Virus record (IMG/VR): IMGVR_UViG_3300030106_005464 | Coordinates: 1-31,185 of that record | Length of the DNA: 31,185 nucleotides | Direction: 5' to 3' (one strand) | Source of the DNA: a virus | Shown: positions 10,210 to 21,000 of the stretch, piece after piece | Layout: each line of letters opens with the position of its first letter | How positions within the stretch are numbered: the stretch's first letter is position 1 | The notes under the pieces: model-generated | Databases searched by the model: none | Seen by the model: only the letters and a program-made list of their open reading frames with translations | What the model was told of the DNA's origin: nothing | Made by a program: the position numbers and the translations under genes

Positions 10210-10569
10210 TTATTTACTACTAATAGCTATTTCAGAAGACAAAGAGAATAATTCTGCTGCTTCTTCAGAGTTATTATTCATTTTAACCTCAGCGTAATAA
10301 CCTAATAAGCTAGTATTATTTGCTGCTTTATTTTTTGAAAACATAAGAAAATCATTTGCGCTAGGAGTATTTACTTCATTTTCTATAGTTATAACTCCTT
10401 GCGTAAAGTTTATTGACGTTATTTCACCTATTATAGTAAAATTATCAGAATAACTTAACCCATTATTTATGTTTGTTACTTCTGCGTAATAAGCAATGTC
10501 ACCTATTTGTAAAGAAACGTTACCTATTCTTTCAGCTAAACCGCTATTTATTGCTATATCTAAAGCCAT
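10210..10569 (-). CDS. Small virion-associated protein of unknown function, 119 aa
   Basis: A short protein with beta-rich, OB- or barrel-like alternation in the first two thirds (IGDIAYYAEV, NFTIIGEITSINF, GVITIENEV) and a conserved-looking C-terminal stretch (LLGYYAEVKMNNNSEEAAEL, about 88-107). From memory, similar small proteins accompany the tail and internal-protein genes of marine uncultured phages. It lies 12 nt after the 476-aa tail-associated gene, so it is probably co-expressed with it. No signal peptide or membrane segment. A virion accessory or decoration role is plausible but not demonstrated. Confidence 0.6.
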   Translation of the reverse strand: MALDIAINSGLAERIGNVSLQIGDIAYYAEVTNINNGLSYSDNFTIIGEITSINFTQGVITIENEVNTPSANDFLMFSKNKAANNTSLLGYYAEVKMNNNSEEAAELFSLSSEIAISSK

Positions 10570-10581
10570 ATATTATTTTTT

Positions 10582-12012
10582 TTAAGTTTCTGTACCAACT
10601 GTTATAAAATTATCTAAAATTATGTTAATAGTTCTATTCGCCCTTGGAAATCTATTTACAGCTACACCACCTCTTAACGTAACTGTTTCAGTAGAGCCCT
10701 TAAAAGTAAGTACAGTACCAACTTTTACGGTTTGAGAAGAGTTCATAACTATACTACCAGCAGTGCTACTAGCAGATACAGTAGAAACAGTATTTTCACC
10801 ATCATTATAACGTATAAAAGAACCAGTTACAGAAACATGATTACCGCCAGCTATACCATAAGTACCGTTTAAATTAACAGTAGTACCAGTAGCTGTTGTT
10901 CTAACTGTTTTTGTTAAAGGAGCCGAAATAGCTATTAAATTATTAAAATTTAAATCACAACCAATTGCTTTTTGAATACTACTACTACCAAAAGATTTTA
11001 AAGTAAGAGTTATGCCATCTGCAAAAGTTTGAGCGCTACTGAGCGTTAAAGTTTTCGTGTCTGTATCTATTTCTGTTATAATTGGTGTTCCAGATAAACT
11101 ACCACTACTAACAGCTGTTATTGTAGTACCAACGCCAATATCTGTTAAGCTATCAACAATAACTTTTGTAGAACTAGTTATAGCACCATTAACAGTCTCT
11201 GTGTTTAAAAAAAAGAAATCAGTATCTACAGGTTGCCTAATAAGTCTTAATCCAAAACCAGCGCTATCACTAGCTGCGTTTTTAAATTCTAAATTAACAC
11301 TTACATTTTGAGTAGCATCTAAAACAGGAGATCCAGTTGAAGTTGTACTAGGCATTGATTGGTAGTTACTAGTACTTGTATTTCCAATAAAGGTTAATGT
11401 TGTATCTGCAACTTGCGTTATATCAGCATTAAAAACATTTTTGTTTGAAAAGCCTTCTAGCTCTGTATTTGTATTTTTTGTTATTACTATTATTTTATAA
11501 GTAGCACCACCGCTTGCAGCTGGAAAAAAAACATTTTGTTCAAAATTATTATTTTGTAGTTTTACATTAAGGTTTTTGTTATTTGTATTTCCTAATGAAA
11601 AAGTACCTGTTATAAAATCATAAAACTTATTAGAATTATCTATTATAACAATACTAAACTCTGCACCAACATCTCCACTTACAATTATTTCTCTAGTATT
11701 ACTTAAAGAACTCATGTCAGAAGTATCTATAGATATATTGTTTATTTTTTTTAAAACAGGTGTTTCTATTTCATCTAATCGTTCAATGTCTAATCTTTCA
11801 ATAATGCTTTGTGTTTCTAAAACTTCTTGTTGCTGTATTCTTTGTGCTTGCTCGTTAATAGATTCTGTATGAAATCTACCAGCCATAAATCCTTTTATAC
11901 CTTTATGAACATGAGTATGGAAACCTTGCAAGCCTCTTGCTTGACCATAAACTCTAGCTTCTTCAACTTTAGAAAACAAAGGAATATTATTTATATAAGT
12001 TAGTATAGGCAT
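10582..12012 (-). CDS. Tail-associated beta-rich structural protein, 476 aa
   Basis: The N-terminus contains a compact motif, VEEARVYGQARGLQGFHTH (16-34) followed by a Gly-Phe-Met-Ala-Gly turn near 41-45, which resembles a short His/Gly motif found at the start of tail-end proteins in marine phages. Residues 50-95 are helical and charged. From about 110 to the end the protein is Thr/Ser/Asn-rich and beta-strand-rich, as expected for a fibre or beta-sandwich attachment protein. It follows the giant tail protein by 11 nt and precedes a 119-aa accessory gene. A role as a second tail fibre or tail-tip protein is inferred. No enzymatic motif is visible. Confidence 0.65.
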   Translation of the reverse strand: MPILTYINNIPLFSKVEEARVYGQARGLQGFHTHVHKGIKGFMAGRFHTESINEQAQRIQQQEVLETQSIIERLDIERLDEIETPVLKKINNISIDTSDMSSLSNTREIIVSGDVGAEFSIVIIDNSNKFYDFITGTFSLGNTNNKNLNVKLQNNNFEQNVFFPAASGGATYKIIVITKNTNTELEGFSNKNVFNADITQVADTTLTFIGNTSTSNYQSMPSTTSTGSPVLDATQNVSVNLEFKNAASDSAGFGLRLIRQPVDTDFFFLNTETVNGAITSSTKVIVDSLTDIGVGTTITAVSSGSLSGTPIITEIDTDTKTLTLSSAQTFADGITLTLKSFGSSSIQKAIGCDLNFNNLIAISAPLTKTVRTTATGTTVNLNGTYGIAGGNHVSVTGSFIRYNDGENTVSTVSASSTAGSIVMNSSQTVKVGTVLTFKGSTETVTLRGGVAVNRFPRANRTINIILDNFITVGTET

Positions 12013-12023
12013 ATTTAATATTT

Positions 12024-15000
12024 TTAATATCCACCACCACCCATTCCGGTTCCAGACGGTGCTGGTGGAGGAGGTGTTGGCGAAGGACTAGGTGTAGTTG
12101 TTGTTGAATCTGGTGAAGGACTAGGTGAAGGTGTTGGTGTAGGTGTTGGTTGAGGTGCAGGTGGTTGTGGTGTGTTATTTTGATTTGGAGCAGGTGGATC
12201 TGTAAGTGTTGTATTTGGTGTTATTGGAGGCGCCGCATCTGTAGAGCCGTTAGTTAAATTTTCATTAGAAGAATTAGCTCTATTACCACTAACAACGCTA
12301 ACCGCACTTATTATACCTAATCCTTGAAAGCTTAAATCAGCTGTTTTTACGTCTTGATCTCTACCTCTAATATAATTAAACCATTTACCTTCTTTTTCTA
12401 TAAACTCGCTTATAGAACCTTCTTGTTTGTTGGTTATTATACTTTCTACGTACCAACCATCTTTACCAGTAATATTATAAGACTTTATAGTTTGACTAGT
12501 ATGATCTTGATTATATTGATTTATTTTTGATTGACTACCTTCGTAATTTAAAGTATTAAATATTTTTACTAAAGAAGGTTGTGTATTTAGTACTGCTGTT
12601 ATTGAAGACTCTACAATAGTATCATAAAAACTATTTCTTGGAATTATGTTACCGCTGTCATCAAACTCTCTATAATGCTGCCAAAGTTGACCATTATTAA
12701 TTGTATAATACTCTTTTGATAAACTCAAGCCGTTTTCTGGAGTAAAAGATTTAAAACTAACCCAACCTTTTACATCTTCACTAAACGATATTGTTTTTGG
12801 TTCAAATAAAGGAAACTCTTCTTGCATAGAAAAATTATCTAAAGTACCATTAACAAGATCACCTTGCGCGCCTCTAAAATGTATACCAAAAGTTAATAGT
12901 TTTTCATTAAAACCACTACCGCCATAACCGTTACCAACGTTACCACCATCACTGTTTTGTATTTCATCACCAATAACATGTACTTCGTCATAGTAACCTT
13001 CTTGCAAACCGTTAGTAGCATCTATCATTTGAGTTCTAAAACCTTGTGCATCATGGTTGAAATAATACATAATAACTTTTCCAGTTGATATACTATAATT
13101 AAATCTAATTCTATAAGAAGCACCAGTCTTTATTTTTTTATTTATTACTTGTTCTATTTCAGCACCTTGAAAACCACCAGTAAAACTAGATATAGGAGCG
13201 TTATTTATATTAATAACACCATTTTCTGAATCAAAAGAAACATAATTATTTATTATTGGATTAAAACCAACAAAATCCCAAGAATCAACACTACCACCAA
13301 CAAAAATACTTTCAAGACTTCTTATAGATAAATTAGTTATACTACAAGTTAAATCATCTAAAATTGAGCCATTTGTACCAAGTGTCCATTCGCTGTGAAG
13401 AGTAATCATATTTTTAGTTTGAGCAGTTACAATACCGTATGTTGGATCGCTATAAACATAAATAGCACTACCTATAATTGGTAAACCATTTTTTGTTTGA
13501 TAACCAAATTCTGTTAGGTTTGTGCCATCTCCAGGATTAAATTGAAATACATAATCACCATCACCATGATTAATATCAATATCTGAAGAGTTTAAAGCTG
13601 TTCTAAGAGCAAAAGGGTTTGTAGCAAAACTAGAATCATAATCACCTCTAAGATCTATCGTTAACTTACCTGTTGTAAAATTAGAAACGTTAAATCTAAG
13701 CTCATAACCTTGTGAAGTACGAGGTAAAGTTTTTGCAATAGAAACACCACTTTGATGGTTAGTATCATCAAACTTTTGTCTAGCATAATTACTACCAAAA
13801 GGAGCTCTTCTAAAATTAATTTTTCCATTTTCATAAAAAACATATGGTCTTGAAAAGCTATTTATTAGTGTATTACTAGCGTTTGAAATATCAAATTTAG
13901 GCATAGTACCACCAGTCGGTATATCATCAATATCTATAGCGTTTGCCCAATCAATTTTACCTACAAAATCAACTAATTGAAAATGAAATTTACTAGTAAG
14001 ATTATCATATATAACGTTACTATTGCTAGTAACTTTAAAAACTGCTCTAAATATTTTTTTGTTACTTATGCCTCCAGAAACACCACTCCAATGAAAAACT
14101 TCTATACCTGAGTTTGTATATCTTATAAGATTATCTTCGCTTGAAGTAGGATCTAAATCAGTTATGTTTACTAATCGGATTCTTCTATCTATACCAGGCG
14201 CGTTTTGCCAAGCACCACTTATTTGGCCTAAATGACCAGCTGGATAATCAGCGTCTCCTTGATCAACAGTATTATCCCAACTACCGTAACCTTGAGCATC
14301 AGCTACGCCTCTTATATAAATACTACCACGAACATAGTCTGTTACTATAACGTCAACCATATAAAATTTATCAGACTGCCAAGTAAAAGCAGGCATATTA
14401 GCATTTTTAAGATAACACCAATTACCTGTAGATCCTGGAACTACTGTTTCAAAAGTTATTTCATCTGATTGCGCTGGCTGTGCTAACCAAGTATTTTGTG
14501 TTGCGCTTGGGTCATGTGTAGTTACACCGTTATCATTACCAATAGTCCATGTTTGCGTAGTACCATTATTATCTACAGCGCTATCTGTTGAAGCAGGGTT
14601 TTCTGGTCCATAATCACTTATACCACCATCAAATCTAGTAGCTTTTAAAAACTGCATACCGTTTAAATCAGTTACATTCCAGTGTTCATGGTTGTGTCTT
14701 ACTTCAGCCCAAGCAGGCACTGTAGCGGCAGGTATATTAGGTATATCTGGAACGCCAGCATAAGCTAATCTACCAGGTTCTGTAAACACGTATTTTTTTC
14801 TAATTAAAATATCTGTAATTTCAAAATCTGCTTGACCAGTATTTCTAGGAGCTAACTTTATATTAAGCTGATCTACTACAATTTCTTCTTGATTATCAGT
14901 TGTGCCTTTAAATTTAAAATAAGCTCTTAAGGTAAAATCTTCATAAACAACGTATGATGGTCTTGGGCATGGTGGAAAGTCTACTTGAGCAGCGTCTTGA

Positions 15001-18000
15001 AATCCTTTTTGAAAACCAGCAGCATCTGTACCTGGAGAAAAAGCCGTTCTACCAAAAGGAAGTGAAGATTGATCACCATAAGTATTACCACTACCTTGTG
15101 GATTATGAATACTAGCATCTGGAACAGCTGTTGTACCATCAAATAATTTTATTCTTAATTGTGGATCAGCGTCGTTAGTATCGTTTTGAATACCGGATAA
15201 AGGGTGATAACTAAATACAGATCCATTGTTAAGACCATAAGGTATTTTGTTTGTAACTCTAATTTTAACTTGCACGACTATTTCTTCTCCAGCAAACATA
15301 GTCCAATCATGAGTGTTTTGAAAAGAACCAGCTACATTTATACCGTTCCATTGTAACGAGCTAAATGAATTATTACCCCCATCAAACCAAGATGTTACAT
15401 CACTAGATATTAAACTTGTCGGCCAAATACCACCATCAACTTCATAAGGTAATAATATATTTACGTTAGCATCATAATGGGTAGACCTACTCCACCCTTC
15501 ACAAATTATACCAGTATAACCATAGTTAGGCACCTGAAGACTACCACTATCTACTGGATTGTAAAGTATATAAGAATTACCGTCTATAGGAGAACTGCTA
15601 TAAGTATCATATAAATGAGTGTCCCATTGAAAATGATTCCAATCATAAATTGTAGTTCCGAAAGTCGGACTAGTAAAAGTATAAGTAGTCTCACCATTTA
15701 TTGTTTTTAACCAACTATAACCATTAGTATTTTTTGCTACTCCATAATCATTACTAGTCATACTATCAAAGTTCTGACTATCATAAGGATATGCTACTCC
15801 TAAAGATCTAAACGGATTTGTACCGTTACCATAAGGAGAGTTGTCATATTTAAAAAGAGATGTAACTTTTGGATAAGAATCACTAGAAGTAGGTGGCTGA
15901 TGATCTACTGGTATATTTGGATCATGAGTATGACTAATACCAGTTAAATAGTTTTCATTAAGTAAATCTTGATCTTGTAAAACAAACTGAGGATCTCTTT
16001 GTGCTACAGCAGGTTCACCTGCAACAAAAGCCTGTATACTACCTACTGATATTGCTGGATGATGTTTTATTTCAGTAGTAGACTGTATGTTTCTATGTTC
16101 AACATTCATATTATAAACACTAAGATTAGGTGTTGTTACCGGCGTACCATTATTTGTTGTTCCGTTTTCAATAATTTCAGGCGTAATAGGTGAAGCTAAT
16201 ATTAATTCTTCACCTTCACTAATATCAGAGTTTCTTAATAAGTTTTCTGTATATATACGAGCTAATGTTAAATTATAATCTTTTTTATAAGCATCATAAG
16301 ATCCTATTAATTCATTAGGTTCTTTTAAATTATCTCTAAACCAATCATGCATACCTGCATCAGATATTGGTGTTAAACCATCCATAGATAATCTTAAAAC
16401 AGCGCCTCTTTGTTTATCTGCAAAATAAGCTCTATAAGACTCTTTAGCAAAAGACTCTGGATTTTTAGATATACCATAATCACCAACAAAAGGACTGGCA
16501 TCACCCAAAACTTTATTAGAAGCTATTATTTGAGGATTACCATCAGCATTAAATAAAGTATCTTTACCAGCTGTTATACCAACAACTCTATCTTCACAAA
16601 ACGCAATTAAACTAATTTTTCTTTGAAATAATTTTTGTATACTACCGTATGTAGGATTTAAATCTTTAGTAATATTATTAGCTATTATAAATTGATTTAA
16701 GTTGTTTATACCGCTAATAGAGTTATAAATACCAGAATAAATTAATCCGCTTTTTCTATTATCCTCTTCGTACGGCTCTTCTATAATAGAAGAAGCTCTA
16801 GCACCATTAGTTATAAAAGTTTCATTAAAACCATCTCTTATTCTATTAGACTCTACACCATTACCAAAGCAAAAACAATTGTACCAGTTTAAACCCATTT
16901 CTAACCTAGGTGATATTTTAGGTTCTAACGCAAATATTGTTTTAAAATCACCTTGAAAACCAGGGTCTGCTTGTTGTATTGCTAACAAAGCGCTAGTATA
17001 AGAACCATCTTCTCTATAAAATCTTACTTCTGCTCCAGAATAATCTATTTCAATACCAGAAGAGTCCATATAACAAAAACCAGGATAAACTACAAAATTT
17101 CTTTCTGTAATATATTCTGGATAAACATCATAATTCCAATTGTCATAACTACCATCACCATCAAAACCATTAGGATTAGCCCATTTAGCTAAATAATTTT
17201 GTTCTTTAACTACTAATAATTCACCGCTATGATTGATACCGTTATAAGCCTCTGGTAAACCTACAATTTCTACCCTACAACCAACTGGCGCAAAAAGCTC
17301 TCTAGTGTCTTGATTTATTTTAGTTGGTATTGCCTGGCTAGCTTCATAATATATATTTAGGTCAGCTTGTTGACTTGGTTCTGTTTCAAAAACAGCTGGC
17401 TTATTTAGATTATTTAATAAAACAGCATTTGGATCGTTAGTTATAAATTCAATCGCACCAGGTTGTGCAAATGTTAAATTTGAGTTTGCTGCGCTTGCAT
17501 TACCTTTTACAGGATTGTAAGTTTGATCTTTAGGATTTTTATCTACTTCTATAATATAACAAACTCTTCTATTATTTGCTTTACCAAATTCAAATATTTT
17601 ATCTTTAAAATTAGATCTTTTAGTAGCATCTCCACCGTTACCACTAGAATCTAATGTATCAGCCCAAATCATAGCTGATTCTTCTACACTATCTCCAGCT
17701 GGAGCTAAATCGTTTGTAGTAGAATCATAATGATATCTAGTTCTCCAAGGAGTATGATTATATAATTTTTTTACACTAACTTTTTTTATTGTATATACAA
17801 TGTTTTTATCATCATCTCTAAACTTAAACTTAGAACCTTCTTTTATGTTATTAATAAAGTTTTGTATTTGGCCATCAGGATCGTCAGGATAAGCAGGGTT
17901 CCATTGGTTATAGTGTCTATCAGCATAAGCTAAATCATAACCAACAGAGTTTTTAACACCAGGACCTGGAGCTACGTTTGGCTCTGGATCAACGCTCATA

Positions 18001-21000
18001 TAAACAGATTTACCTTCTAAAGGAAAACCTTCGTGCCAGTTGTTATTACCATCAACACCAGTTCCAAAACTATTATCATAACTATCACTTGGGGTTGTTA
18101 ATGGTGTAAAAACACCACCACCCCATATACCTTCTAAATATTTTCCAACAAAGTTAGGGCTACTAGGTAATATAGATGTACCAGGAGGTGCTGCTGTTAC
18201 TAAGTTTACACCTGGTGAGAAAAAGGACAAGTGAATAAAAAATTTACCTTCATCACCACTATCGCCATAAGTTTTATCTAAATAATACTCAGAATATTGT
18301 GTACCAGTTCCACCATCATATTTCCAAACTTTATATCCAGGAGAATCAGCTTCATCAGCAGAATTTATTCTTCTATCTGTAAAGGCTGAAGTTGTTGTTA
18401 CAATACCTTCTAATCCATTAACAGCTCTGTTTTTTCTATATCCGTTAGAAGAAGTACCGCCGTTACCATACCAGGTACCAACGTTTCTTCTATGATGATA
18501 CCAACCGCTTTTTATACTATTAGAGTTTCCAATAACGCTTGTTAGTGTATTTTCTTTTTTAGCTTCTTTATTGTCACCAATCCAAACAGGATTATAAGGA
18601 TAAAAACAACCACTACCAACCCAAGTTTGACTTGCGTTTTTAGCAAAATTATTATCACTTAGCTGTCCAGCAACCATATGCATGTTATCTATAGCAAATA
18701 CACCACCATGTACATTATCAGTGTCATTGTTAAGTGTAGACATTATTGCACTCCAATCTGTTTCTGTATTAGAAAGATTTGAGCCACTAGTATTTCCTTT
18801 TACCGTATGACCACTATTCGTACTTGTAGTCCAACTAGAAGTTGAATTTACAATACCTGTTTCAGGAAATCTATTGTCACTAGCTATTTGATCAGCAGCC
18901 CAAAATACATTTTGAACACCAGCTATTGCATAATTACCTAATAACAAATCATCTGTGCTAAATGAGTTTAAATAAGTACTAGTATCATTAGCTATTTTTA
19001 CAAAAAATTTACCTGATAAAACTTCTTTTGGTCTTTTAATTCTTTGCTCAACTTGTACTACTAAATCTGCATGTAAATCTAAATTGCTAAAAGTAGGACT
19101 ATCATGAGATATCGCAAGATCTTTTGTTGTAATAGCTCTTTCTAAAGTTAATCTATATTTATTGTTAGTATTAGTAATAGAACTTATTCTATATTTAGAT
19201 GAATTTTTTCTATGACCAGTTGTTGTATTATATCTAAAAAAAGAAAAGAATAAACCGCCTTCTTCATCTGTTAAAGACTGTCTTCTATCTTCATCGCTAT
19301 AATACAAATAAGTTCCTCTAGCATCAATCCATGCTGAATATGAAAACTCTATACGAGTTGTACCAACGGCATTGGTAGTGCTACCAACAATAACTGGTCT
19401 AGTAGTATTGTTTGCAAAAAGTGTTGTTAAATAGTTTGTTTGGCCTTGAGGTTCTCTACCATTAACCCAAGCACCTCCATTACTAACAGCACCTAAGCTT
19501 TGATATTCATATTTTACAGCATCTGGAGCTTCGTTTTGTATATCAAGAATTTTAAATTTATTTTTTAAAGGAACTTGTTGCTCGCCAACACCTACTTTCT
19601 TTTTTAATATTAAATAGTCTTCAACTTTAACTTTATTTCTATCAGAAGAAGGAAAAGCTAAATAAATATGTTCTTTAAGCTCATCATATGTATTTGAACC
19701 ACCTGGAATATAAGCTTTTTCCATTAATAAGTTGTAATACTCGCCAGAATTTTCTTTTATATAAAACTTATAATAATCAACCCAATTAGGTGTATCTGTT
19801 AGTAAAGTAGGTCTTAATTGATATGTTTGGCTAGCAGATAATTGACCACTATCATTTCTCCAAGGTATTTTAATAGCACTATCATTAGAAGTTAAAACAG
19901 GTGTTTCTCTTCCATATTTATCACCAAAAACAACACCTAACTGATAGTTTCTTTGCGACTTAATAGAAGGTAAACCACCAGTATCAAAACTTGTAAAACC
20001 TCTAGGATATTCTGTTCTAGGCTCATAATTTAATTTTAACTTTGGTTCTAAATCATATAAATTATATCCTTGTGTGTAATTACCAAACACTAATCTATTA
20101 CTAGTTAATTCTTGCGCTAAAGCTTTTCTTGGTACATTATCCCAAGTTCTTAATAATTGATCTTCAGGAACTGCAGCATAAATATTTTCAGAGTTTACAA
20201 CGTATCTTCCTTTATAATTACCACCATAAATCATGTGTCTTTCACTAACAGATCTTACAGCTCCTAAATTATAAGCTAAATTACTTAAATTATTATGACC
20301 ACCTTTATAATCTCCTCTAGAAACGTCATGCCAAGCTCTTTCTTTATGTCTTATGCTAGCTATAGAATAAACAACATTAGAATCTTCTTGTTTATACAAA
20401 ATATCAACTTGAACAACATCTTCTGGTGTGTCTGGCCCTATAAAATCAGATACTTCTATAGAATCTATAATATTAGCCATAGAAGTATTATATGGCTCTT
20501 TAGAAGAATAAGCGTTATCTTTTGTGTAATCTTGTTTGTGTAAAGGGTTTAATACAACGTTTGTAAAAGGAGCAAAAGCAGAATATTCGTTGTCTTGATA
20601 TTTGTATCTATAAGAAAATCTAGGTAGTATTTTTTCAAATAAAGGTTCTGTGTAAGGATCATCAACGTTAACAGTTTTTATTTTAACGCTTAACGTTTTT
20701 TTAGGTCTTTGTTTTACAACTGTAATGTGTTTTTCTTCAATATCTTTTGCTATATTTTGACCAAATATTAAATCTCCAACCATAAAGTTGTTAGAATTAG
20801 TAGGGTCAAGATCTCTTTTCATAGTAAAACCATGCTCTACTTCTGTAACAGCTGTAGCACCTGTAATATCAGACCCTGGTGTTGCTAAAAACAAACTTGC
20901 AGCGCCACTATATATTAACTCATCATCTCTATATTGAAATATATTAAAGCTTTCACTAAGAGTTGGTTGTACAGCATTAGGATCATCAATATACTTAGGT

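Noticed and set aside
12055-12175. Repeats resembling a CRISPR array or tandem non-coding repeat
   Set aside because: The units are short, irregular and in frame with the tail gene, encoding Thr-Pro and Ser-Pro.
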